The notes under the pieces: generated by a model
What the model was told of the DNA's origin: nothing
The model's database searches: none
The model's input: the letters and a program-made list of their open reading frames with translations, nothing else
Origin: JAIXWP01 sp044371755
GTDB taxonomy: Bacteria > Bacteroidota > Bacteroidia > Flavobacteriales_D > Sanyastnellaceae
Reading direction: 5' to 3'
Length of the DNA: 25,384 nucleotides
NCBI GenBank assembly: GCA_044371755.1
Contig: JBILSZ010000034.1
Location: 1-25,384, forward strand
Translations under genes and position numbers: made by a program
Shown here: piece after piece, positions 8,068-16,060 of the stretch
How positions within the stretch are numbered: the first letter of the stretch is position 1
Layout of the letters: each line of letters opens with the position of its first letter

Positions 8068-8673
8068 TTATTTATTTGCTTCAAAGAGACGATTTACAAC
8101 GTCCCAATTGATAACGTTATAAAATGCTCCGATATAATCTGGTCTTCTGTTTTGGTAGTTGAGGTAGTAAGCGTGTTCCCATACATCCAAACCTAGGATA
8201 GGGAAACCGCCACAACCGATACCTGGCATGAGCGGATTGTCTTGGTTGGCAGAAGAGCAAACCTCTACTTTACCGCCTTTGTGAACACATAGCCACGCCC
8301 AACCTGATCCAAAACGAGTGGTAGCGGCTTTAGTGAATTCTTCTTTGAACTTATCATAAGAACCGTAGGCAGCATTGATGGCCTCGGCTACAGCGCCTGT
8401 TGGAGCGCCGCCTCCGTTTGGAGTCATTACAGACCAAAAAAGGTTGTGATTGTAAAAACCACCGCCGTTGTTGCGTACAGCAAGTTTGTCAAAACCCTTA
8501 ACTAAAATATCTTCAATAGTGAGGTTTTCGAGGTCAGTGCCAGCGATAGCAGCATTGAGGTTGTTGGTGTAAGCAGCGTGATGCTTGCCGTGGTGAATTT
8601 CCATGGTGCGCGCATCAATGTGCGGCTCCAACGCGTCGTAAGCGTATGGTAGTGGTGATAGTGTGAATGCCAT
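8068..8673 (-). CDS. sodA: Superoxide dismutase, Mn-type by sequence
   Basis: This is a 201-residue enzyme that dismutates superoxide to hydrogen peroxide and oxygen in the cytoplasm. The start is the ATG at 8673, because MAFTLSPLPYAYDALEPHID aligns with the usual SOD N-terminus. The 26 extra codons upstream derive from a repeat-containing leader. Metal ligands by family alignment are H27 (MEIHH), H76 (NHNLFW), D163 and H167 (DVWEHAYY). Glycines near position 71-72 (NNGGGFYNH) and Q144 (SSANQDNPLM) are features of manganese rather than iron enzymes; a cambialistic enzyme cannot be excluded. It is transcribed away from mreB, with a -7 box at 8736-8743 and a terminator at 8009-8054, so it appears monocistronic. 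Confidence 0.95.
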   Translation of the reverse strand: MAFTLSPLPYAYDALEPHIDARTMEIHHGKHHAAYTNNLNAAIAGTDLENLTIEDILVKGFDKLAVRNNGGGFYNHNLFWSVMTPNGGGAPTGAVAEAINAAYGSYDKFKEEFTKAATTRFGSGWAWLCVHKGGKVEVCSSANQDNPLMPGIGCGGFPILGLDVWEHAYYLNYQNRRPDYIGAFYNVINWDVVNRLFEANK

Positions 8674-8708
8674 ATATGTGTTAATTAATTCGCAAAAGGG
8701 GCTTCGCC

Positions 8709-8726
8709 ATTCTGAATTCTGAATTC
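8709..8726. repeat. Two overlapping ATTCTGAATTC units in the sodA leader
   Basis: ATTCTGAATTC occurs at 8709-8719 and again, overlapping, at 8716-8726. It is preceded by GGCTTCGCC and AATTCGCAA-like sequence. The same unit occurs twice at 3430-3454, also beside GC-rich CTCCGCG units and AATTCGCAA. Here the module lies within the predicted 5' untranslated region of sodA. Confidence 0.6.
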
Positions 8727-8735
8727 CGATTGGGA

Positions 8736-8743
8736 CAAATATA
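8736..8743 (-). promoter_or_regulatory. -7 box of sodA (TATATTTG on the minus strand)
   Basis: CAAATATA on the plus strand reads TATATTTG on the minus strand, a perfect TAnnTTTG box. It predicts a leader of roughly 55-60 bases before the sodA ATG at 8673, containing the ATTCTGAATTC repeat. No clear -33 element was found. Confidence 0.55.
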
Positions 8744-8870
8744 ACAACCAAAAGAGGAAAGAGTTCGTTTAAGGAAACCTTATGATTTTTTGGTGAATGG
8801 TTTATTTTATAGTTGATAACTCGTCTAAATTGTTGAAACGCTTGAATAGTATAAGACTTAACATTAAGGA

Positions 8871-8878
8871 TATATTTG
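8871..8878 (+). promoter_or_regulatory. -7 box of the mreB operon (TATATTTG)
   Basis: This perfect TAnnTTTG match lies in the sodA-mreB divergent gap and ends 88 bases before the mreB ATG. It predicts a leader of about 80 bases that includes the imperfect inverted repeat CCTTTGT/ACAAGGG near 8902-8921. It is the only good promoter candidate for the mre operon in the window. Confidence 0.5.
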
Positions 8879-8966
8879 TGCTCGAATATTTTATGATAAA
8901 ATCCTTTGTATTACAAGGGTTTGTGAAATAGGGCAGGAATTGTAAACCTCAAGAAATCACCATTGT

Positions 8967-9995
8967 ATGGGTCTTTTCAGCTTCCTTACTCAGGAAATAG
9001 CCATAGATCTTGGTACCGCGAATACCATTATCATTCAAAACGACAAGGTCGTGGTGGACGAGCCATCGATCATTGCGCGCGACAGAGCCACGGGCCGCAC
9101 CGTAGCTGTTGGTCGTGCTGCGCAACAGATGCACGGTAAGACACACGAAAACATAAAAACCATCCGCCCACTCAAAGACGGCGTGATTGCAGACTTTCAC
9201 GCAGCAGAAGATATGATCAAGGGGATGATCAAGATGATCAATCGCAGCAAAGGCGTATTTCAGCCTTCATTGCGCATGGTCATCTGCATCCCGTCAGGTA
9301 TTACTGAGGTAGAAAAGCGCGCGGTGCAAGACAGCGCCGAGCACGCTGGTGCAAAAGAGGTGTTTTTGATTCACGAGCCGATGGCCGCTGCCATTGGTAT
9401 CGGTATCGACGTAGAAGAACCAATGGGAAACATGGTCATCGATATCGGAGGTGGTACTTCCGAAATCGCCGTCATCGCCCTTGGTGGTATCGTAACTGAC
9501 AAAAATATTCGAGTGGCTGGTGATGAACTGACACAGGATATCGAAGAATATATGCGCCGCCAACACAACATTTTGATCGGTGAGCGTACAGCAGAGCAAA
9601 TTAAAATTGAAGTCGGCGCGGCACTTCCAGAATTAGACAATCCGCCGGCAGACTACAGTGTTCGCGGTCGCGACTTGATGACTGGGATTCCAAAGGAAAT
9701 CACAGTTTCATATTCCGAAATCGCCCATGCTCTCGATAAGTCTATCTCTAAGATAGAAGAGGCTATCATGAGTTGTTTGGAAAACACTCCTCCCGAATTG
9801 AGTGCGGATATTTACAAGACAGGTATCTATCTCGCGGGCGGAGGTGCTTTGTTGCGCGGCCTTGACAAGAGAATTTCTATGAAAACCAAATTGCCTGTTC
9901 ACGTCGCAGATGATCCTTTGCGCGCCGTGGCTCGTGGTACAGGTATCGCTTTGAAAAACGTAAGTAAGTTCCAATTCCTCATGCGCAGCTCATAA
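8967..9995 (+). CDS. mreB: MreB, actin-like rod-shape determining protein
   Basis: This 342-residue bacterial actin polymerises at the inner face of the cytoplasmic membrane and guides lateral wall synthesis in rod-shaped cells. Typical blocks are IAIDLGTANTIIIQNDKVVV (phosphate-1 region), VCIPSGITEVEKRAVQDSA, EPMAAAIGIGIDV, VIDIGGGTSEIAVIALGGIV (phosphate-2), and IYLAGGGALLRGLDKRI near the C-terminus. Length and order are standard. It is the first gene of the elongation operon, followed 34 bases later by mreC. Presence of a full set suggests a rod-shaped cell, or one that uses the elongasome. Confidence 0.97.
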   Translation: MGLFSFLTQEIAIDLGTANTIIIQNDKVVVDEPSIIARDRATGRTVAVGRAAQQMHGKTHENIKTIRPLKDGVIADFHAAEDMIKGMIKMINRSKGVFQPSLRMVICIPSGITEVEKRAVQDSAEHAGAKEVFLIHEPMAAAIGIGIDVEEPMGNMVIDIGGGTSEIAVIALGGIVTDKNIRVAGDELTQDIEEYMRRQHNILIGERTAEQIKIEVGAALPELDNPPADYSVRGRDLMTGIPKEITVSYSEIAHALDKSISKIEEAIMSCLENTPPELSADIYKTGIYLAGGGALLRGLDKRISMKTKLPVHVADDPLRAVARGTGIALKNVSKFQFLMRSS

Positions 9996-10029
9996 TTAGA
10001 GTCCAGCGGGAGAAGTCAGACATGTGTGA

Positions 10030-10878
10030 ATGAGAAATATTCTCAACCTAATACAACGCTATTATGTTTTCCTGCTGTTCCTGACATTGCAGGTTTTTGC
10101 GCTTTACGTTTTTTTCAATAATAATAATTATGCGAAAGCTGAATTCGTCAACCACAGCCGTGATTGGGTGGGTTCTATTTATTCGCAGCGGACGCAGCTC
10201 AAAGAGTATTTGATGCTCGGCGAAATCAATGACCGTCTTTCACTAGAAAATGCGATTTTGAGAAGCCAGCTGCCAGAGAATGTGATGGTGGTGGATACTC
10301 AATCCTTCGAAACTAGAGATACGCTCGCCTTTCAGCGCTACGTATATCGGAATGCTCAAGTGGAAAATATTACTCTCAACCGTGAACGCAATTATATCAT
10401 GCTGGATCGTGGCTCCATGGGCGGCGTGGAACCAGAGATGGGAGTGATTTCCAATGGTAGCATCGTGGGCATTGTCCGCAGCGTGAGCAAACACTTTTCA
10501 GTTGTGATGCCTATACTGCACAGTAAGTTTCAAGGTAGTGTGAAAATGAAGGGCAGTGGCGACTTTGGATTGTTGGTCTGGCCAGGCGGTGATCCAGAGA
10601 TAGCCAACGTTAAAGAGATTCCAAAACACGTGAAAGTGGAGATTGGAGATACAGTAGTGACAACAGGTTATAGTTCTAAATTTCCCGCTAATATTATGGT
10701 GGGATTCGTGGAAAGCATGGATGATCGGGCAGAAGAGAATTTTCACCGAATAAGCATTCGGTTAAGTACAGATTTCAGAAAATTAGATTATGTGCAAGTG
10801 ATCGATGATCTCTTGAAAGACGAAGAAGACCAATTATTAGAGGAAACAGAAGCAGCAGATGGCGCTAACGGTAATTAA
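10030..10878 (+). CDS. mreC: MreC, elongasome scaffold protein
   Basis: This is a 282-residue bitopic inner-membrane protein. A short cytoplasmic N-terminus and one membrane helix (FLLFLTLQVFALYVFF, ~13-30) precede a periplasmic coiled coil (~45-80, ending RLSLENAILRSQL) and the beta-rich MreC domain. That domain contains NYIMLDRGSMGGVEPEMGV and GDTVVTTGYSSKFPANIMVG, both family hallmarks. Known role: MreC binds and activates PBP2/RodA. The acidic tail (DEEDQLLEETEAADGANGN) extends into the mreD overlap of 20 bases. A palindrome copy lies at 10745-10762, in the codons for HRISIRL. Confidence 0.95.
   Translation: MRNILNLIQRYYVFLLFLTLQVFALYVFFNNNNYAKAEFVNHSRDWVGSIYSQRTQLKEYLMLGEINDRLSLENAILRSQLPENVMVVDTQSFETRDTLAFQRYVYRNAQVENITLNRERNYIMLDRGSMGGVEPEMGVISNGSIVGIVRSVSKHFSVVMPILHSKFQGSVKMKGSGDFGLLVWPGGDPEIANVKEIPKHVKVEIGDTVVTTGYSSKFPANIMVGFVESMDDRAEENFHRISIRLSTDFRKLDYVQVIDDLLKDEEDQLLEETEAADGANGN
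10745..10762. repeat. 18-bp palindrome copy (ACCGAATAAGCATTCGGT)
   Basis: Both 7-base arms match ACCGAAT-N4-ATTCGGT perfectly; only the 4-base centre (AAGC) departs from symmetry. It is located near the 3' end of mreC. Confidence 0.65.
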
Positions 10879-11383
10879 TAATATTCTCAGGATTCTGTTT
10901 TTGATTTTGCTTCAAAATCTCGTGGTAAACAGAATGCAACCGCTGGATGGTTTGATCTTACCGTGGATATATATTTTCGGAATTTTGATGCTGCCCTTCG
11001 AGACACCGCGCTGGCTCACGCTTTTGATTAGTTTTTCGGTTGGATGGACGATGGACTTTTTCAGCGGCCCTCCCGGATTGCACACGAGCGCATGTCTATT
11101 GCTAGGATTTTTACAGCCACTGATCCAAAGATTATTTTCACCTCGTGAGGGATATGAAATCAACCAAAGACCTACGGTGCAAAGTATGGGATTACCTTGG
11201 TATCTCACGTATGCAGGCATTCTCACATTAATTCATCATACGTGGCTTTTTTTTATGGAAGTGCTACGTTTTACAGACTTCTTCTACCAACTCCTCCACA
11301 TTGTCATGAGTGTTTTGGCCACGCTCTTCCTCATGACCATCGGACAATACCTTATTTATACTTCAAAAAATAGCGACCAGTGA
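10859..11383 (+). CDS. mreD: MreD, inner-membrane elongasome protein
   Basis: This is a 174-residue, very hydrophobic protein with about five membrane segments, the usual size and character of MreD. The context after mreC and before mrdA makes the call firm, although MreD sequences diverge strongly. The segment MLPFETPRWLTLLISFSVGWTMDFFSGPPGLH is typical of Bacteroidota MreD in its GxxxDFFSG-type core. It starts 20 bases inside mreC and its stop overlaps the mrdA start (GTGA), so translation is probably coupled through the operon. Its precise function is not settled; it accompanies MreC in the elongasome. Confidence 0.9.
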   Translation: MALTVINNILRILFLILLQNLVVNRMQPLDGLILPWIYIFGILMLPFETPRWLTLLISFSVGWTMDFFSGPPGLHTSACLLLGFLQPLIQRLFSPREGYEINQRPTVQSMGLPWYLTYAGILTLIHHTWLFFMEVLRFTDFFYQLLHIVMSVLATLFLMTIGQYLIYTSKNSDQ

Positions 11384-13191
11384 ATCTTGACGGCAGAAGA
11401 ATAACCATTATTCTTATTGTAGGTGTCATAGGTATCATCTATGCTATTCGTCTTTTGTTTTTGCAAGTCATCAATGATGAATGGAAGAATCAGGGTGAGG
11501 CGTTGACAGAAAAGGAGGTCATCGTCTATCCATCCCGAGGTCTGATATACGATCGAAAGGGTCGATTGCTGGTAACCAATCAAACCGTTTATGATTTGAT
11601 GGTATTGCCGAAGGATGTAAAGCCATTTGATACGGCCGCTTTTTGTAAGCTTGTAAGTTTAAGTATTGAAGATCTTAGATCTGGATTAAAGAAAGCAGTC
11701 AGTTGGCCCAACGTCAAATACAAGCCCTCACCCATTATCAAACAAATCACTCCACCTGATTATGCACGCATTTCTGAGGAGCTTTATAAATACCCAGGTT
11801 TTTTCGGAACACCTCGTACGCTTCGTATTTATCCGCAAAGCATTGGTGCTCTTCTGCTTGGTGACGTAGCAGAAATTGATAAGAATGAATTGGAAAAAAA
11901 ACCAGATTATAGACGCGGTGATTATATAGGAAAAAGTGGAATTGAAAAGGCCTACGAGAACGAGTTGCGCGGCACACGCGGGGTGAAGTATGTTTTTCGC
12001 GATAATCTAGGTATCGAAAGAAATGTAGCAGAAGGAAAACTCGACGTCGCTGCAGTGGAAGGTACAGACCTCATTGCCACGATCGATGCAGAATTGCAGC
12101 GATTTGGCGAAGAGTTGATGGTAAATAAAAGAGGATGCATTGTGGCCATAGAACCAAAGACAGGTGAAATACTTGCCTTGGTAAGTGCGCCTACATACGA
12201 CCCCAATTTGCTTGTAGGACGATCAAGAGGAAAGAATTTTCGAGCGTTGAATTTCGACAAACAAAAACCCCTCTTCAACCGCGCCACACAAGCACAATAC
12301 CGACCTGGTTCGATCTTCAAATTGGCGCAGTCAATGGCTGCTTTGCAACTTGGGATCATCACTCCTCAGACGCGCATCGTTTGTAATAGAGGCATCATTG
12401 GTTGTCACGGAAGTCACAGCAACGATGACCTTGAAATGGCCATTGTTCATTCTTGCAATCCATACTTTAGGGGTGTGATGCAGCGTGTGGTGGAAGCAGA
12501 TCGCGATAAAACGAGCCGTTTTAAAGATGCACGTATAGGCTTGGATATTTGGCAAGGCTATATCAAGCGATTTGGATTTGGAAGTAATTTGGGAACAGAC
12601 ATTCCGAATGTGAAGACTGGCCTAGTGCCCGGCGTAGCGTATTATGACAAGTGGTATGGTGAATTGCAATGGGCGTTTTCTACAATTTACTCATTGAGTA
12701 TTGGCGAAGGCGAAATGTTGGTGACGCCGCTGCAAATGGCGAATATGGCTTGTTTGCTAGCGAATAGAGGTTATTTCGTGTCACCCCATACCGTGAAGCA
12801 AATTGGAGTGGGTGGAAAACCACGAGATGAATATCTCGTTCGTTATGATACAGGTGTTGATACAGCGCATTTTACAACGATCATTAATGCTATGGAAAAG
12901 GTGGTGGGGCCGGGCGGTACAGCAGGTCGTGCTAAATTGAAGGATATAGTGATTTGTGGTAAAACAGGTACCGTGCAGAATGAGCCAAAAGAAGACCACG
13001 CGGTCTTTGTCTGCTTTGCACCGAAAGATGATCCGAAAATTGCAATGGCCGTTTACGTTGAAAACGCTGGATTCGGTGGTACTTGGGCCGCACCTATTGC
13101 AAGTATGATGATCGAAAAATATTTGAACGATACGGTTTCGAATGTTTCTGAGAAGAAAAGAATTCTTGAAGCTAATTTCCTTGATCGATGA
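11380..13191 (+). CDS. mrdA: Penicillin-binding protein 2 (peptidoglycan D,D-transpeptidase of elongation)
   Basis: This is a 603-residue class B PBP with a GTG start that overlaps the mreD stop by four bases. It has one N-terminal membrane helix (ITIILIVGVIGIIYAIRLLFL) and a periplasmic dimerisation/pedestal region. The transpeptidase domain has all three active-site motifs: S311-I-F-K314 (nucleophile serine), S358-C-N360, and K528-T-G530-T. It cross-links lateral-wall peptidoglycan together with the glycosyltransferase RodA, whose gene follows with a 4-base ATGA overlap. The target of mecillinam-type beta-lactams in other bacteria belongs to this family. All key residues are present, so it should be active. 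Confidence 0.96.
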   Translation: MNLDGRRITIILIVGVIGIIYAIRLLFLQVINDEWKNQGEALTEKEVIVYPSRGLIYDRKGRLLVTNQTVYDLMVLPKDVKPFDTAAFCKLVSLSIEDLRSGLKKAVSWPNVKYKPSPIIKQITPPDYARISEELYKYPGFFGTPRTLRIYPQSIGALLLGDVAEIDKNELEKKPDYRRGDYIGKSGIEKAYENELRGTRGVKYVFRDNLGIERNVAEGKLDVAAVEGTDLIATIDAELQRFGEELMVNKRGCIVAIEPKTGEILALVSAPTYDPNLLVGRSRGKNFRALNFDKQKPLFNRATQAQYRPGSIFKLAQSMAALQLGIITPQTRIVCNRGIIGCHGSHSNDDLEMAIVHSCNPYFRGVMQRVVEADRDKTSRFKDARIGLDIWQGYIKRFGFGSNLGTDIPNVKTGLVPGVAYYDKWYGELQWAFSTIYSLSIGEGEMLVTPLQMANMACLLANRGYFVSPHTVKQIGVGGKPRDEYLVRYDTGVDTAHFTTIINAMEKVVGPGGTAGRAKLKDIVICGKTGTVQNEPKEDHAVFVCFAPKDDPKIAMAVYVENAGFGGTWAAPIASMMIEKYLNDTVSNVSEKKRILEANFLDR

Positions 13192-14513
13192 GTAACAACC
13201 AAGCCATACAAGTAGGAAGAATTGACTGGGTTATCGTTGGCCTTTACTTGTTTTTTGTATTCTTTGGTTGGATGAATATATACAGCGCTGCCTATGACCC
13301 CATGCAGCCCAACTTATTTGATTTTGACAAGGAATACGGCCGCCAATCGCTTTGGATATTGATATCATTTACATTGGCGGTGCTTACTTTACTCGTTGAG
13401 GGCGACTTCTTCAATAAGTTTGCTATCTTCATTTATTCCTTCTTTATTAATCTTCTTTTGCTCGTCTTAGTTATTGGTAAGGAGGTCAACGGTGCAAAAG
13501 CTTGGTTTGGAGTAGGCTCCTTTGGTATTCAACCGTCGGAGTTTTCGAAGATTGGTGTAGGGCTCCTCTTGGCAAAATATATTTCTTCGACTGGGGCAAA
13601 ATTTAAAAATTGGAAAACAAGATTAATAGCCGCGGCTATCGTAGGTTTTCCTGCATGTTTGATCCTGCTTCAACCAGACGTCGGCTCCGTCTTAACATTC
13701 ACTGCTTTCATTTTTGTAATGTATCGCGAAGGCTTGTCGGGCAACGTTTTGATCATAGGTTTGGGTGCAATAGTATTTGGTGTATTGAGTATTATTAGCG
13801 GTGCTACTTCTGTTGATTTTCCTATTGCAGGCGAACAAAGCGGTGTGTGGGTGCTCATTATTATCGTAGCACTTATCTCGATTTTGAGCTGGATCGTGGT
13901 GAAAAATTTCATTGTGCCACGAAATCGCAAAACCCTCTATTGGATCATTGCCATCAGCAGCGTGGCGAGCATTGCTTTTAGCCTATCGGTAAGTTATATT
14001 GTAGAAAAAGTACTGGAACCACACCACAGAGAACGTATCTACGTCATGTTGTCGATGCCTGTAGAGAGGGAAGGGGCCGATTACAACTCTCAAATGGCTA
14101 AGATCACCGTAGGTTCTGGAGGTTTTATCGGCAAGGGGTTTTTGGAAGGACCAATGACACAAAATAATTATGTACCCGAACAATGGACGGACTTCATTTT
14201 CTCGGCGGTGGCGGAAGAATGGGGTTTTGTAGGAAGCTTGCTAGTTATCGGTTTGTTTGTTTATCTCATCATCCGGATCATCAACATGGCTGAGCGACAA
14301 CGATCCCAGTTTAGCAGGGTTTATGGGTATTGTGTGGCCAGTATTTTCTTTTTGCACTTGCTCATCAATGTGGGTATGGTGATCGGTTTAGCGCCGATTA
14401 TCGGTATTCCACTTCCATTTTTTAGTTTCGGTGGCTCATCATTGATGGGTTTTACACTGCTCCTGTTCATTTTTCTTCGCCTTGATTCAGAAAGGCTCAG
14501 TATTTTCAGGTAA
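13188..14513 (+). CDS. rodA: RodA, SEDS-family peptidoglycan glycosyltransferase
   Basis: This 441-residue polytopic membrane protein polymerises lipid II into glycan strands during elongation, paired with PBP2. Family blocks seen are GAKAWFGVGSFGIQPSEFSKIG, LQPDVGSVLTF, VGSGGFIGKGFLEGP, VPEQWTDFIFSAVAEEWGFVG and the final PLPFFSFGGSSLM. It is longer than the ~370-residue E. coli protein because of an additional stretch (~residues 200-275) with two extra hydrophobic segments, which I know as usual in Bacteroidota RodA. Its ATG overlaps the mrdA stop. It is the last gene of the mre operon; mlaE follows after 24 bases that hold a promoter box rather than a terminator. Confidence 0.95.
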   Translation: MSNNQAIQVGRIDWVIVGLYLFFVFFGWMNIYSAAYDPMQPNLFDFDKEYGRQSLWILISFTLAVLTLLVEGDFFNKFAIFIYSFFINLLLLVLVIGKEVNGAKAWFGVGSFGIQPSEFSKIGVGLLLAKYISSTGAKFKNWKTRLIAAAIVGFPACLILLQPDVGSVLTFTAFIFVMYREGLSGNVLIIGLGAIVFGVLSIISGATSVDFPIAGEQSGVWVLIIIVALISILSWIVVKNFIVPRNRKTLYWIIAISSVASIAFSLSVSYIVEKVLEPHHRERIYVMLSMPVEREGADYNSQMAKITVGSGGFIGKGFLEGPMTQNNYVPEQWTDFIFSAVAEEWGFVGSLLVIGLFVYLIIRIINMAERQRSQFSRVYGYCVASIFFLHLLINVGMVIGLAPIIGIPLPFFSFGGSSLMGFTLLLFIFLRLDSERLSIFR

Positions 14514-14524
14514 TTTTAGAACCT

Positions 14525-14532
14525 TATATTTG
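14525..14532 (+). promoter_or_regulatory. -7 box of mlaEF (TATATTTG), leaderless spacing
   Basis: This perfect TAnnTTTG sits in the 24-base gap between rodA and mlaE and ends 5 bases before the TTG start at 14538. It predicts an mRNA starting at, or within a base or two of, that codon. A weak -33 cannot be recognised with confidence. Confidence 0.55.
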
Positions 14533-14537
14533 CAAGG

Positions 14538-15281
14538 TTGAGCAATATTTACAGACATATCGGCAGATACTCATTGATGCTCGTCAATGTCTTTACACGC
14601 CCAGAAAAAAGGAGCGTTTATAGAAAATTGATTGTAGATGAAATTGATAAAATCGGAATACAATCATTGGGTATCGTCGCATTGCTTTCGCTCTTCATGG
14701 GAGCAGTAGTGACGCTACAAACAGCCGCCAATATCGATAGTGGTTGGATTCCAAAATGGACCATCGGTTTCACTACACGTCAAACAATGATCCTGGAATT
14801 TTCTTCTACCATTGTTTGTCTTATTCTCAGTGGTAAAGTAGGAAGTAATATCGCTTCTGAGATAGGCACCATGCGTATTTCCGAGCAAATCGATGCCATG
14901 GATATCATGGGTGTCAATTCATCGAGTTATTTGATTCTTCCAAAAATAATTGCAGCAATGGTGATTTTTCCATTTATGGTAATTATGGCGATGGCTTGTG
15001 GCATTGCGGCTGGTGCGATGATTGGAAGTTCCACTGGTGTCATTTCTCTTACAGATTATAATTACGGACTCACATATTATTTCGAACCTTTTCAGGTTTC
15101 TTACACGCTTATTAAATCTGTCGTCTTCGCATTTATTATCACCACCGTAAGTTCATACCACGGTTATTATACCAAAGGTGGCGCATTGCAAGTGGGTCAG
15201 AGTTCTACCAAGGCAGTGGTGTATAGCATCGTATTAATCATGATTGCAAATTATATCCTCACTCAACTCTTGTTACTATGA
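14538..15281 (+). CDS. mlaE: MlaE-family ABC transporter permease
   Basis: This is a 247-residue integral membrane permease of the Mla-type phospholipid transport system. The TTG start gives LSNIYRHIGRYSLML, matching the usual 'xxIGKY' beginning of Bacteroidota homologues; the next ATG (residue 14) would remove that part. Family motifs are LFMGAVVTLQTA, SGKVGSNIASEIGTMRISEQIDAM (the conserved coupling region) and the C-terminal SSYHGYYTKGGALQVG. Known role: it forms the inner-membrane channel with MlaF as ATPase and an MCE protein (MlaD) as substrate carrier, moving lipids between the membranes. No MCE gene lies nearby, so the partner must be encoded elsewhere. It overlaps mlaF by four bases. 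Confidence 0.92.
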   Translation: MSNIYRHIGRYSLMLVNVFTRPEKRSVYRKLIVDEIDKIGIQSLGIVALLSLFMGAVVTLQTAANIDSGWIPKWTIGFTTRQTMILEFSSTIVCLILSGKVGSNIASEIGTMRISEQIDAMDIMGVNSSSYLILPKIIAAMVIFPFMVIMAMACGIAAGAMIGSSTGVISLTDYNYGLTYYFEPFQVSYTLIKSVVFAFIITTVSSYHGYYTKGGALQVGQSSTKAVVYSIVLIMIANYILTQLLLL

Positions 15282-16045
15282 TAGAAGTGAAAGACATATC
15301 GAAGAGTTTTGATGGCAATCATGTGCTTAAGAATATCACGGTAGAATTTCTTCCTGGAAAGGTAAATTTCATCATCGGCCGCAGCGGTAGCGGGAAATCG
15401 GTACTCACCAAGTGCATAGTAGGCTTGATGGAAGTAGATAAAGGCGAGATCGTTTTCGATGGAAGAAGTTTTACCAAAATGGATCGTTGGGACCGCCGAT
15501 CGGTGCGCCAAGAAATGGGAATGCTCTTTCAAGGAAGCGCTTTATTCGATTCGATGACAGTCGAAGAAAACATCATGTTCCCATTGAAAATGTTCAGTAA
15601 AATGAGCGCAGGAGAAATGAAGGATCGAGTGAATTTTTGCCTAGAACGCGTAAAGCTTCAAGGGAAAAATCACCTTTACCCAAGTGAAATTTCTGGTGGT
15701 ATGCAAAAGAGAACGGGCATTGCGCGCGCTATTGCGATGAATCCGAAATATCTGTTTTGCGATGAACCCAACTCAGGCCTCGACCCGCAAACAGCGATCG
15801 TAATCGATAATCTAATCAAAGAAATTACTTATGAGTTCAATACCACTACAGTCGTAGTATCTCATGATATGAACTCGGTCATTGAGATTGGCGATTACAT
15901 CAACTTTATCTATCAAGGCGAATTGTGGTGGAAAGGGGATAAAAAAGAGATTTTGAAAACCCAGAATGAAGAGTTAAACAACTTCGTTTTTCCGTCAGAA
16001 TTCATGAAAGAAATCAAAGAAGTGCTCCGAGACGGGCGCGGATGA
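15278..16045 (+). CDS. mlaF: MlaF-family ABC transporter ATPase
   Basis: This 255-residue cytoplasmic ATPase powers the MlaE permease. It has Walker A GRSGSGKS (34-41), Q-loop Q85, signature SGGMQ (139-143, in the MlaF-type form SGGMQKRTGIARA), Walker B YLFCDE (158-163) and switch histidine H196 (VVVSHDMNSV). The start codon overlaps the mlaE stop (ATGA), indicating coupled translation. The tail (NNFVFPSEFMKEIKEVL) is typical of Bacteroidota members. It is convergent with the sprT-like gene, with only 15 bases between stop codons and no clear terminator. Confidence 0.93.
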   Translation: MIEVKDISKSFDGNHVLKNITVEFLPGKVNFIIGRSGSGKSVLTKCIVGLMEVDKGEIVFDGRSFTKMDRWDRRSVRQEMGMLFQGSALFDSMTVEENIMFPLKMFSKMSAGEMKDRVNFCLERVKLQGKNHLYPSEISGGMQKRTGIARAIAMNPKYLFCDEPNSGLDPQTAIVIDNLIKEITYEFNTTTVVVSHDMNSVIEIGDYINFIYQGELWWKGDKKEILKTQNEELNNFVFPSEFMKEIKEVLRDGRG

Positions 16046-16060
16046 TGGATTTTTAATCAA

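Noticed and set aside
8674..8751. Extended superoxide dismutase start at 8751
   Set aside because: The family N-terminus begins at MAFTLSPLPYAY (8673). The extension encodes the repeat-bearing leader and crosses the predicted -7 box.
14383..14408. ATCGG...CCGAT inverted repeats near the 3' end of rodA
   Set aside because: They encode the conserved GLAPIIGIPLPFF segment of the SEDS family; protein constraint explains them.
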